A DNA stretch of 64,000 nt from Hamadaea sp013361475 (GTDB taxonomy: Bacteria; Actinomycetota; Actinomycetes; Mycobacteriales; Micromonosporaceae), in the NCBI RefSeq assembly GCF_040654195.1, contig NZ_JBFAHM010000003.1:310001-374000 (forward strand), in the 5' to 3' direction. Within the stretch, counting starts at the first letter, position 1. Each line of letters starts with the position of its first letter. The notes below the pieces were generated by a model. The model did not search any database, had not been told where the DNA came from, and worked only from the letters and a program-made list of their open reading frames with translations. Below, piece by piece: positions 1 through 9,237 of this stretch. Both the position numbers and the translations under genes were made by a program.

Positions 1-1
1 C

Positions 2-562
2 GGAGAACACCCCGAGTACGCGGTCGCCCGGCGGCTGGCCGCCTACTACCCGGGTGACGTCGGCGTGGTGGTCGCGTTGCTGCTGAACTTCGTCACGCTG
101 CAGCCGGGCGAGGGTATCTGGATGCCCGCCGGCAACCTTCACGCGTACCTGCGGGGGACCGGCGTCGAGATCATGGCGGCCAGCGACAACGTCCTGCGGG
201 GCGGTCTCACGCCCAAGCCCGTCGACGTGCCGGAACTGTTGCGGGTGCTCGTCTTCGAGCCGCTGCCCGACCCAGTGCTGCGTCCCGTACGGCTGGCCGA
301 GGGCGAAGGGTGGTCGGTCGACACGTGGCCGGTTCCGATCGAGGACTTCGCGCTGCGCCGGGTCACCTTGGCCGGGGAAGCGGTGCGCCTCGACCCGGTC
401 GGCCCGCGTACCCTTCTGTGCCTGCGTGGCGAGGTCGTGGCCGCGGACCGGGAGGGCAGCGTGGACCTGAAGCCCGGGTACGCCGCCTTCGGCAACGCCG
501 GCGCCGGCCAGCTGGAGCTGGCCGGCGCCGGAGAGGTTTTCCTGGCTGAGGTTTCTCAGTGA
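2..562 (+). CDS. manA: Mannose-6-phosphate isomerase, class I (3' part)
   Basis: Cytoplasmic zinc enzyme interconverting mannose-6-phosphate and fructose-6-phosphate, feeding GDP-mannose and glycan synthesis. The reading frame is already open at base 2, so the 5' half lies outside the window. The visible part has the class I signature: FVTLQPGEGIWMPAGNLHAY, with the cupin His of NLHAY, then GTGVEIMAASDNVLRGGLTPK. The C-terminal beta domain follows and the gene ends in TGA at 560-562. It converges on ahcY with only 7 bp between the stop codons and no visible terminator. Identity is clear from these motifs; the true start and length cannot be seen. Confidence 0.93.
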   Translation, partial: GEHPEYAVARRLAAYYPGDVGVVVALLLNFVTLQPGEGIWMPAGNLHAYLRGTGVEIMAASDNVLRGGLTPKPVDVPELLRVLVFEPLPDPVLRPVRLAEGEGWSVDTWPVPIEDFALRRVTLAGEAVRLDPVGPRTLLCLRGEVVAADREGSVDLKPGYAAFGNAGAGQLELAGAGEVFLAEVSQ

Positions 563-569
563 CGGTTTC

Positions 570-2021
<1,452 letters not shown>

Positions 2022-2118
2022 GTACAGAACTCCTGTCGGTCGGCTGACCAGTGCCGGTCGTACCGGCGGTGCTTGCCGAATTGAGCGTACCGGCCGGTCT
2101 AGGGCCGCCTCTTCTCGG

Positions 2119-2270
2119 CAGGTGCTCACGTCAACTGACCGACAGACATGCGTACGCCGGTGGCCGAGCCGCTCGTGGACCTTCCACGATCGGGCGACCA
2201 CCGGCGTACATCCCCCCGGTTTGGTTCCCCCGCGCGTGCCCCCGAGATCACTCTCGGGTTAACGCTGCGT
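2119..2270 (-). promoter_or_regulatory. Candidate ydaO-type (c-di-AMP) riboswitch in the ahcY leader
   Basis: Read on the minus strand, the leader contains in order: GCGTTAAC (2258-2265); a short hairpin; the patch GCGGGGGAACCAAACC followed by GGGG (about 2214-2233); a long helix with arms GTACGCCGGTGG and CCACCGGCGTAC; and finally GTCAG-TTGAC-GTGAGC (about 2123-2138). These resemble, in order and spacing, the two conserved patches of ydaO/yuaA RNAs (CGCUUAA...GGGGGACCCA...GGGGUGA and GUCAGCUAACCUCGUAAGC). About 97 nt separate it from the ahcY start. Actinobacterial ydaO RNAs usually precede cell-wall hydrolase genes, so ahcY would be an unusual target. Called by eye, without a covariance model. 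Confidence 0.55.
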
Positions 2271-2396
2271 GGTTACAGACTCACACCACGTAAGGAACAT
2301 GTCAAGCAAAACGGAAAATTCGCCGCGGTGTCCGGTGTGGTGCGGTTCATGTGCCGATCCTCGACGTCGGCTTGACGCCACCCCGACCCTTGGCCT

Positions 2397-2435
2397 TAAG
2401 GTATGGCTGCCCTAACTTAGGTTCAGCTAACGTCC
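2397..2435 (+). promoter_or_regulatory. Two adjacent DtxR/IdeR/DmdR-type iron boxes upstream of efeU
   Basis: Two 19-bp sequences, TAAGGTATGGCTGCCCTAA (2397-2415) and TTAGGTTCAGCTAACGTCC (2417-2435), each match the iron-box consensus TTAGGTTAGGCTAACCTAA at 14 of 19 positions; the first matches 16 of 19 if W is allowed at degenerate positions. They lie 20 bp apart centre to centre and end 21 bp before the efeU start. This fits iron-dependent repression of efeUOB by a DtxR-family regulator. The rest of the 435-bp gap between ahcY and efeU holds only the riboswitch candidate and no further gene that I can support. Confidence 0.75.
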
Positions 2436-2456
2436 CTCGATCTTCCGGAGTGCGCC

Positions 2457-3323
2457 ATGTCCGGCAACGTCTTCCTTCCGGCGTACCTCACGGGTCTGCG
2501 TGAGGGGCTGGAGGCCGCGCTGGTCGTCACGATCCTCGTCGGCTTCCTCGTCAAGTCCGACCGCCGTCGCCAGTTGCCGCTCGTCTGGGCCGGCGTCGGG
2601 GTCGCCGCCGCGTTGTCCGTCGGTGTCGTGCTGGCCCTCGGCTACGCCTCCGAAGTGCTGACCGGGCCGGGCCGGGAGCTGTTCGAGGCGATCACCTCGG
2701 TCGTCGCCGTCGTCTTCGTGACCTGGATGATCTTCTGGATGCGCAAGGCCGCCCGGTCGATCGCCGGTCAGCTGCGCGCCAAGCTCACCGACGCGATCAA
2801 CCTCGGCCCGATCGCCGTGGTGGTCGTCGCCTTCCTCGCGGTCGCCCGGGAAGGCGTGGAGACGGCCGTCATCTTCATGGGCATCGTCCAGCAGTCGCCG
2901 ACCGTGTGGCCGGTCCTGGGCATCACCGGCGGACTCCTCACCGCGGCGGCGCTCGGCTTCGGCCTGTACGCCAGCATCCTGCGGATCAACCTGACCAAGT
3001 TCTTCACCTGGACCGGGCTGCTGCTGATCCTGGTCGCCGCCGGCATCTTCAAGTACGGCGTCCACGACTTCCAGGAGGCCGGCGTCCTGCCGGGGCTGTC
3101 GGCCAAGGCGTTCGACATCAGCGGCGTGCTCGACCCCACCACCTGGTACGCCTCGTTGCTCTCCGGAATGTTCAACATCACCCCGGAGCCGACCGTGCTC
3201 GAGGTCGTCGCCTGGATCGCCTACGTGATCCCGGTGCTGATCCTGTTCCTGCTCCCCACCCGGGCCAAGCGGCCTGCCCCCGCCGGGCAGCCCGCCGGAG
3301 CCGCTCCCACGTCCGCTCGTTGA
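2457..3323 (+). CDS. efeU: Ferrous/ferric iron permease EfeU (FTR1 family)
   Basis: Membrane permease of the EfeUOB iron-uptake system. The 288-residue protein has about seven hydrophobic segments and both REXXE iron-binding motifs of the FTR1 family: REGLE at residues 15-19 in the first helix and REGVE at 131-135. Length is normal for the family. ATG 2457 follows a CCGGAG Shine-Dalgarno at 2445-2450. It is the first gene of efeU-efeO-efeB (gaps 18 and 14 bp) and lies just behind two iron boxes, so the operon should be induced by iron limitation. Confidence 0.95.
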   Translation: MSGNVFLPAYLTGLREGLEAALVVTILVGFLVKSDRRRQLPLVWAGVGVAAALSVGVVLALGYASEVLTGPGRELFEAITSVVAVVFVTWMIFWMRKAARSIAGQLRAKLTDAINLGPIAVVVVAFLAVAREGVETAVIFMGIVQQSPTVWPVLGITGGLLTAAALGFGLYASILRINLTKFFTWTGLLLILVAAGIFKYGVHDFQEAGVLPGLSAKAFDISGVLDPTTWYASLLSGMFNITPEPTVLEVVAWIAYVIPVLILFLLPTRAKRPAPAGQPAGAAPTSAR

Positions 3324-3341
3324 TCTCTGGAGAGACCGATC

Positions 3342-4466
3342 ATGCGCAAGCACCTCCTCGTACCGGCCGCCCTGCTGGGCCTGACCGCGTTCGGCCTGAC
3401 CGGGTGCGGCAAGGACGAGCCCGCCGCGACCGGGGCCGACGGTCCGATCGCGGTCACCGCCAGCGACTCCGCCTGTGAGGTGGCCCGGTCGGAGAGCGCC
3501 GCCGGGACGGTCAGCTTCAAGATCAGCAACACCGGCTCGAAGGTCAACGAGTTCTACATCTACGCCTCCGGCGACCGGGTGATGGGCGAGAAGGAGAACA
3601 TCCTGCCGGGCGTACCGGTGGAACTGCACGTCGAGCTGCCGGCCGGGACTTATGAGGCGGCCTGCAAGCCGGGCATGGTCGGCGACGGCATCCGCAGCAA
3701 GTTCACCGTGACCGGGTCGGCCGCGCCGCTGACCTCGGACCAGAAGCTCGCCGACGCGACCACGAGCTACCAGCGGTACGTCAAGAGCCAGACCGACGCC
3801 CTCCTGGTCAAGACCGAGGAGTTCGTCAACGCCGTCAAGGCCGGCGACGTCGCCAAGGCCAAGGCGCTGTTCCCGGTGGCCCGCACGTACTGGGAGCGCA
3901 TCGAGCCGGTGGCGGAGATCTTCGGCGACCTCGACCCGAAGATCGACGGCCGGGAGGACGTGGTCGCCGAGGGCATGGCCTTCACCGGGTTCCACCGGAT
4001 CGAGAAGGACCTCTGGACCACCGGCGACATCAGCAAGGACGGCCCGATCGCCGACCAGCTGCTGACCGACGTCAAGGAGATCGTGACCAAGGCCAACGCC
4101 GAGAAGCTCTCCCCGCTCCAGCTCGCCAACGGCGCGAAGGAGCTGCTGGACGAGGTGGCCACCGGGAAGATCACCGGCGAGGAGGACCGCTACTCGCATA
4201 CCGACCTGTGGGACTTCGCCGCCAACGTCGAGGGGTCGAAGGCGGCCGTCGCCGCGTTGCGCCCGGCGCTGGAGGAGCGCAGCCCCGATCTGGTCACCAA
4301 GCTGGACGCCGCGTTCAAGACGGTGGAGACGACCCTGGCCAAGCACCGCGCGGGCGACGGCTGGAAGCTGCACAACCAGCTCAGCCAGGCCGAGTTGAAG
4401 GAACTGTCGGACGTGATCAACGCCTTGGCCGAGCCGATCAGCCAGGTCGCGGGCGCGATCAAGTAA
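3342..4466 (+). CDS. efeO: Iron uptake lipoprotein EfeO (cupredoxin plus M75 domain)
   Basis: Periplasm-facing lipoprotein that binds iron and hands it to EfeU. The signal peptide ends in the lipobox LTGC (Cys22). An N-terminal cupredoxin-like domain spans about residues 35-130, followed by a helical M75-type imelysin domain to residue 374. The latter has the family HXXE metal motif at His218-Glu221 within FHRIEKDLW. Full-length EfeO architecture with no sign of decay. An AGAGA/GGAGAG stretch lies about 10 nt before ATG 3342. Central gene of efeUOB. Confidence 0.95.
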   Translation: MRKHLLVPAALLGLTAFGLTGCGKDEPAATGADGPIAVTASDSACEVARSESAAGTVSFKISNTGSKVNEFYIYASGDRVMGEKENILPGVPVELHVELPAGTYEAACKPGMVGDGIRSKFTVTGSAAPLTSDQKLADATTSYQRYVKSQTDALLVKTEEFVNAVKAGDVAKAKALFPVARTYWERIEPVAEIFGDLDPKIDGREDVVAEGMAFTGFHRIEKDLWTTGDISKDGPIADQLLTDVKEIVTKANAEKLSPLQLANGAKELLDEVATGKITGEEDRYSHTDLWDFAANVEGSKAAVAALRPALEERSPDLVTKLDAAFKTVETTLAKHRAGDGWKLHNQLSQAELKELSDVINALAEPISQVAGAIK

Positions 4467-4480
4467 GCGGGGGAGTCGGC

Positions 4481-5743
4481 ATGGTTTCTCGACGGAAGGC
4501 CCTGACCCTGGCCGGTGTCGGCGTCGCGGGCGCGGCCGGCGTGGCCGCCACCGCGTCGGTCCTCAGCGGCGGCGGTGAGTCCGCGACCGCGTCCGGCACG
4601 GCGGCGGACGCGATCGAGTTCTACGGCGAACATCAAGCCGGCATCGTCACCCCTGCGCAGGACCGGCTGCACTTCGTGGCGTTCGACGTGATCACCAAGG
4701 ATCGCGCCGACCTCATCGAACTCCTGCAGAAGTGGACGGCGGCGGCGGCCCGGATGACCGCGGGCCACGACGCCGGGGTCATCGGCGCGGTCAGCGGGAT
4801 CGCCGAGGCCCCGCCGGACGACACCGGCGAGGCGCTCGGCCTGCCGGCCAGTGGGCTCACGCTGACCATCGGGTTCGGCCCGAGCCTGTTCCGGACGGCC
4901 GACGGGGTGGACCGCTTCGGCCTCGCCGCCCGGCGTCCGGCCGCCCTCGCCGACCTGCCCGCGTTCCGGGGCGACGCGCTGAAGCCGGAGATCTCCGGGG
5001 GTGACCTGTGCATCCAGGCCTGCGCCAACGATCCGCAGGTCGCCGTGCACGCCATCCGCAACCTCGCCCGGATCGGCTTCGGCAAGGTGACCGTGCGTTA
5101 CTCGCAGCTCGGCTTCGGGCGTACGTCGTCGACGTCGCGCAGCCAGGCGACCCCGCGCAACCTCATGGGCTTCAAGGACGGCACGAACAATCTCAAGGCG
5201 GAAGACGGCGACCTGCTCACGGAGCACCTGTGGGCGGCGTCCTCGGACGGCGCGGACTGGATGACCGGCGGCAGCTACCTGGTCACTCGCAAGATCCGGA
5301 TGGTCATCGAGACCTGGGACCGCACCTCGCTCGGCGAGCAGGAGGCGATCATCGGCCGGAACAAGGGCGAAGGCGCAGCACTCGGCCACGCGAAGGAGTT
5401 CGACCAGATCGACTTCGCGCGCAAGGGACCCGACGGCGCCCCGGCCATTCCGATGGACGCGCACGTCCGGCTCGCCCACCCCGAACAGAACAACGGCGTA
5501 CGCCTGCTCCGGCGCGGCTACAACTTCGTGGACGGGTCGGACGGACTCGGCCGGTTGGACGCGGGTTTGTTCTTCATCGCGTACCAGCGGGATCCGCGTA
5601 AGCAGTTCGTCGCGGTGCAGCGCAACCTGGCCAAGTCGGACACGCTCAACGAGTACATCCGGCACGAGTCCAGCGCGGTGTGGGCCTGTCCGCCCGGGGT
5701 CACCGGACCGCAGGACTTCTGGGGCCGGACGCTGTTCGCCTGA
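4481..5743 (+). CDS. efeB: Deferrochelatase/DyP-type peroxidase EfeB, Tat-exported
   Basis: Haem-containing dye-decolorising-type peroxidase that works outside the membrane with EfeO and EfeU; the family is also reported to release iron from haem. The 420-residue protein begins with a twin-arginine signal, MVSRRKALTLAGVGVAGAAG, consistent with folded export. Family motifs include GFKDGTNN (the GXXDG motif) and a C-terminal region with AHPEQNNGVRLLRRGYNF. The frame is open much further upstream inside efeO, but ATG 4481 is supported by GGGGGAG at 4469-4475 and by the Tat signal. Last gene of the operon; a palindromic repeat follows at 5783. Confidence 0.95.
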   Translation: MVSRRKALTLAGVGVAGAAGVAATASVLSGGGESATASGTAADAIEFYGEHQAGIVTPAQDRLHFVAFDVITKDRADLIELLQKWTAAAARMTAGHDAGVIGAVSGIAEAPPDDTGEALGLPASGLTLTIGFGPSLFRTADGVDRFGLAARRPAALADLPAFRGDALKPEISGGDLCIQACANDPQVAVHAIRNLARIGFGKVTVRYSQLGFGRTSSTSRSQATPRNLMGFKDGTNNLKAEDGDLLTEHLWAASSDGADWMTGGSYLVTRKIRMVIETWDRTSLGEQEAIIGRNKGEGAALGHAKEFDQIDFARKGPDGAPAIPMDAHVRLAHPEQNNGVRLLRRGYNFVDGSDGLGRLDAGLFFIAYQRDPRKQFVAVQRNLAKSDTLNEYIRHESSAVWACPPGVTGPQDFWGRTLFA

Positions 5744-5782
5744 CCGGCTCGCGTCGGCACCGGCCGCTCGGTTCCCCGCGGT

Positions 5783-5837
5783 GGATCAGGGTTCTCGGTC
5801 GAATCTTGCTCCAAGATTCGACCCGGATCCCTGATCC
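5783..5837. repeat. 55-bp dispersed palindromic repeat, copy 1
   Basis: An imperfect palindrome: outer arms GGATCAGGG and CCCTGATCC, inner arms GGTCGAATCTTG and CAAGATTCGACC around a 3-nt loop. A second copy of the same length and layout lies at 45186-45240. It sits between the convergent ends of efeB and the RDD gene, where it could act as a bidirectional terminator or be a REP-like element. Confidence 0.8.
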
Positions 5838-5900
5838 AGCGCCGAAAACGCAGCGGTGAGCGGGGCGCGGTGAGGGGGCGGGGCGAGTGGGGGGCGCGGG

Positions 5901-6857
5901 TTAGGAGCGGGGCGCGGCTGGGCGCGGTCCGGGTACGCCCGCGACCGGGGCGCTGGTCGGGTATGCCGTCGGCCACGGGGCCGGTGCCGTCCATGGTTGC
6001 TGCACGACCGCATTGAGCTGGGGGAACAGTTCGGGCCACAGGGTCGCGTGGGCGGCTCGGGCGGCCGAGAGCCGCGCAGCGGTCCGGCGATGCCGTTCAC
6101 CCAGCACCGCGGCCAGGTACGCCCAGCCTGGCGTGTTCGGCGGGGGCGGCGGGTTCGTCTTGGCGAGCACTTCGCCGGCCAGGCGCATGCCGAGCTTGGT
6201 GCGGAACGGTTCGCGCAGTTCCCGGCTGCGGGCCAGGAAGTGGCGTACCGACAGGGCCAGCTCGTCGTCGAGCCCGGTCAGGTCCAGGGTGGCGGCCCAG
6301 GCGGCCAGCGGCGGCGGCGTGACGGGGATCCAGCCCCAGGTCGCCGGGGATCGTTCGTGGATGACGAGGGTCCCGGCGGCCAGGTCGCCCAGGCGTTTGC
6401 TCTGCGGGTTCGTCGCCATCGTGATGAGGCTGGCGGCCCAGGTCACCAGCGGCATCAGCAGGCCGGGCCATTCGACCGCCGCGCCGATCAGCGCCCGGAC
6501 GACCGCGTGCCGGAATCTGATCGGCCCGCCGTCGTCGCGGACGACGCGGAGTCCCATCACGAGCTTGCCGGGCGTCCGGCCCTGCGTCAGCGTCTCCCAC
6601 ACGGCCTGATGCCCGACGAAGACGGTGACGACGATCAGCACCCAAGCGGTGCCGCCCAGCGCCGGGTCGCCCAGCCCGGACGCGGACAGGGCGATCAGCG
6701 CCACGAACGACAGCACGACGAACGTCGCGAACTGCGAGATCATGTCGATGAGCAGGGCCAGCACACGCGATCCGGCGCGCGCCACCCGGATGTCCAGGTG
6801 CACCGCCTCGCCGCTGACCAAGCCGTCCGTGGGCGGCTCGGCGATCGCCGTGGTCAT
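5901..6857 (-). CDS. RDD-family membrane protein
   Basis: RDD proteins are small polytopic membrane proteins of unclear, probably transport-related, function. The 318-residue product opens MTTAIAEPPTDGLVSGEAVH and has the family pattern ARAGSRVLALLIDM, a helix pair around residues 40-85, then QGRTPGKLVMGLRVV and a further hydrophobic stretch. The C-terminal half is soluble and Pro/Arg-rich. Start 6857 is preferred over ATG 6869 because GGGGAG lies 4-5 nt before it. It diverges from spoIIM; in many actinobacteria RDD, SpoIIM, DUF58 and MoxR genes cluster like this, suggesting a shared envelope or development role. Confidence 0.85.
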   Translation of the reverse strand: MTTAIAEPPTDGLVSGEAVHLDIRVARAGSRVLALLIDMISQFATFVVLSFVALIALSASGLGDPALGGTAWVLIVVTVFVGHQAVWETLTQGRTPGKLVMGLRVVRDDGGPIRFRHAVVRALIGAAVEWPGLLMPLVTWAASLITMATNPQSKRLGDLAAGTLVIHERSPATWGWIPVTPPPLAAWAATLDLTGLDDELALSVRHFLARSRELREPFRTKLGMRLAGEVLAKTNPPPPPNTPGWAYLAAVLGERHRRTAARLSAARAAHATLWPELFPQLNAVVQQPWTAPAPWPTAYPTSAPVAGVPGPRPAAPRS

Positions 6858-6950
6858 CCGTCTCCCCATGTCGTACGCAGACCAACCGCGAGGGTCTGCC
6901 GAGCGAGCAGCCGCAGTCTACGCTGTGCCTGCCAAACTCGGGGAGGACAA

Positions 6951-7922
6951 GTGGATCTTGACGCGTTCGTCGCGGAGCACGCGGCCGAGTGGCGGCGACT
7001 GGAGGTGCTCAGCCGGCGGCGTCGGCTGTCCGCTCGGGAAGCCGACGAGCTCGTGGTGCTCTACCAGCGCGCCGCCACCCATCTGTCGGTCGTTCGCAGC
7101 AGGCTGCCCGATCCGTCGCTCGTCGCCCGGCTCTCCCGCCTGGTGCTCGCCGCGCGGGCGGCGGTGACCGGGGGCTCGGCGTTCTCCTGGCGTTCGGTCG
7201 GCCGGTTCTTCACCCACGGCTTCCCGTTGGTCGTCTACCGGTCCCGCCGCTGGTGGATCAGCGTCGCGCTGATCTTCGTCGCGGTGGCCGGGTTCTTCGG
7301 CTTCTGGTTCGGCACCCATCCCGAGGCGTTGGCCGTCCTCATGTCCGACGACACCGCCCAGGCGGTCGTGGACGACGAGTTCGAGAACTACTACAGCACT
7401 TACGCCGCACCGAACTTCGCGGCCCAGGTCTGGTCCAACAACGCCTGGGTCGGCGCGCAGTCGTTCGCCGGGGGCATCCTGTTGCTGCCGGCGGCGTACG
7501 TGCTCTTCCAGAACGCGCTGAATCTGGGCCTGATGGGCGGCCTCATGGTCAGCCGCGGCCGAGGCGACCTCTTCTTCGGGCTCATCGCACCGCACGGCCT
7601 CCTGGAGATGACCGCCATCTTTGTCGCGGCCGGACTCGGCCTGCGCATCGGCTGGTCCGCGATCGCCCCCGGGCCGGAGCTGAGCCGGGGCGCCGCCGTC
7701 GCCCAAGCCGCCCGAACGGGCATGGTCGGCGTCCTGGGGCTGGTGGCCGTGTTCGCCGTCGCCGCCTCGCTCGAAGCCTTCGTCACGCCGTCGCCGCTGC
7801 CGCTGATCGTCAAGGACGCGATCGGCGTCGTGGTGCTGCTCGGCTTCTTCGCGTACGTCACGATCCGGGGCCGGGCGGCCGAGGCGGAGTCCTTCGACGC
7901 CGACGTCGACACCGGTAGCTAG
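6951..7922 (+). CDS. Stage II sporulation protein M family membrane protein
   Basis: SpoIIM-like integral membrane protein of 323 residues. In Bacillus SpoIIM belongs to a septal peptidoglycan-degrading complex; in actinobacteria the role is not established. The N-terminal 100 residues are basic and helical (VDLDAFVAEHAAEWRRLEVL). About six hydrophobic segments follow, with family features such as the GRFFTHGFPLVVYRSRR stretch and FGLIAPHGLLEMTAIFVAAG. GTG 6951 is chosen because GGGGAGG lies at 6940-6946, although the frame is open far upstream. The stop codon is 1 nt from the stop of the convergent DUF58 gene. Confidence 0.85.
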   Translation: MDLDAFVAEHAAEWRRLEVLSRRRRLSAREADELVVLYQRAATHLSVVRSRLPDPSLVARLSRLVLAARAAVTGGSAFSWRSVGRFFTHGFPLVVYRSRRWWISVALIFVAVAGFFGFWFGTHPEALAVLMSDDTAQAVVDDEFENYYSTYAAPNFAAQVWSNNAWVGAQSFAGGILLLPAAYVLFQNALNLGLMGGLMVSRGRGDLFFGLIAPHGLLEMTAIFVAAGLGLRIGWSAIAPGPELSRGAAVAQAARTGMVGVLGLVAVFAVAASLEAFVTPSPLPLIVKDAIGVVVLLGFFAYVTIRGRAAEAESFDADVDTGS

Positions 7923-7923
7923 G

Positions 7924-9237
7924 TCAGAGCTTGCCGGTCGCCTTCAGCTCCAGGTACGCGTCGGTGACCCGGGACGGGAAGACGTCCGCCGCGGCGTCGA
8001 GGACGCGTACGCCGTGCCGGGTGAGCGAGCGGACGACGCGGTCGCGGTCCTCCTTCGCCCGCAGTCCGGCGACGCGACGGTAGACGGAGGTGGCGTCGGC
8101 CGGGGCCGTGGCGACCAGTTCGCTGATGATCGGGTCGTGGAGCGCGGCGACCAGCACGGTGTGCCGGGCGGCCAGCCGGGGCAGCACCGGCAGCAGTCCT
8201 TCGCCGAGCGCACCCGGTTCCAGCGCCGTGAACAGCACGATGAGGCTGCGTTTGCGTTCGGTCCGCAGCACCTCGCTGATGACCAGTTCGAAGTCCGTCT
8301 CGGCGGTCGCGGGGTGCAGTGGCGCCAGCGCGTCGACCAACCGGGGCAGCAGCGTACGCCCGGTCGACCGGGTCACCTGGGCGCGTACGCGTTCGTCGGC
8401 GGCGATGAGGTCCACCTGGTCGCCGGCGTGCTGGGCGACGGTGGCGAGCAGCAACGCCGCCTCGATCGCGTGCTCGATCCGGGGCTCGTCGCCGATGCGG
8501 ACCGCGCTGGTACGCCCGGTGTCCAGGACGCAGACCACTCGGCGGGACCGCTCCGGCCGCCACGTACGCACCACCAGGTCACTGCGCCGGGCCGTCGCGC
8601 GCCAGTCGATCGATCGGACGTCGTCGCCGACGACGTACTCGCGCAGGGCGTCGAACTCCGTGCCCTGGCCGCGCCCGCGAACGGCGGTGGCCCCGTCGAG
8701 CGTACGCAGTTTGGCCAGCTTCTCCGGCAGGTGTTTGCGGGACTCGAACCGGGGCAGGACGCGTACCGTCCAAGGTGGAGTCATCGCATCCGCCCGCGCG
8801 TGGCGTACCTGTCGGAAGGCGAGGCCCAAGGGCCCGTAGGAGCGCAGTGTCACGCGGACCGCCGGGCGGTCACCGCGGCGCGTGGGCGTGACCACGGTCG
8901 TGACCGCCGCGGTGGCCTGGCCGGTCAGCTCGACCCGATGCGAGTAGGGCGTGGCGCCCGCAGACGGGGTCCACGCGTCGCGGACGTCGAGCCGGTACGC
9001 GTCCCCGGTCGGGTTGTGCAGGAGGAGCTGGACTTCGCCGGTCTCGCCGAGGCGCAAGACGGTCGTTCCCGCCCGGCTGAGCCGGATCGCGCCGGGATCG
9101 GCGGTGAGCAGCAGGTCCAGCAGGCACACGCCGGCCACCACGACGAGGACGCCGAGCAGGGCGAGCCAGGGCCAGGGCCAGATCCACACAGTGGCCAGTC
9201 CCAGCCCGAACAACAGCGCGGGCCGCCAGGTGATCAT
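7924..9237 (-). CDS. DUF58 domain protein with N-terminal membrane anchor
   Basis: A 437-residue protein starting MITWRPALLFGLGLATVWIW: two N-terminal hydrophobic segments, a beta-rich middle domain, and a C-terminal DUF58/vWA-like region with the hallmark GTEFDALREYVVGDDVRSID followed by RATARRSDLVVRTW. DUF58 proteins are regular partners of MoxR AAA+ ATPases and are thought to be substrates or adaptors in chaperone-like complex assembly. Its ATG overlaps the moxR stop by 4 nt (ATGA), so the two should be made in a coupled manner. Last gene of the five-gene chain. Confidence 0.88.
   Translation of the reverse strand: MITWRPALLFGLGLATVWIWPWPWLALLGVLVVVAGVCLLDLLLTADPGAIRLSRAGTTVLRLGETGEVQLLLHNPTGDAYRLDVRDAWTPSAGATPYSHRVELTGQATAAVTTVVTPTRRGDRPAVRVTLRSYGPLGLAFRQVRHARADAMTPPWTVRVLPRFESRKHLPEKLAKLRTLDGATAVRGRGQGTEFDALREYVVGDDVRSIDWRATARRSDLVVRTWRPERSRRVVCVLDTGRTSAVRIGDEPRIEHAIEAALLLATVAQHAGDQVDLIAADERVRAQVTRSTGRTLLPRLVDALAPLHPATAETDFELVISEVLRTERKRSLIVLFTALEPGALGEGLLPVLPRLAARHTVLVAALHDPIISELVATAPADATSVYRRVAGLRAKEDRDRVVRSLTRHGVRVLDAAADVFPSRVTDAYLELKATGKL

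Noticed and set aside
2022..2300. SAM or SAH riboswitch upstream of ahcY
   Set aside because: The conserved cores of the SAM-I/IV and SAH classes are not found; the conserved words fit the ydaO class better.
2427..4373. 648-residue open frame opposite efeU and efeO
   Set aside because: Low-complexity shadow of high-GC genes; the plus-strand proteins carry all family motifs.
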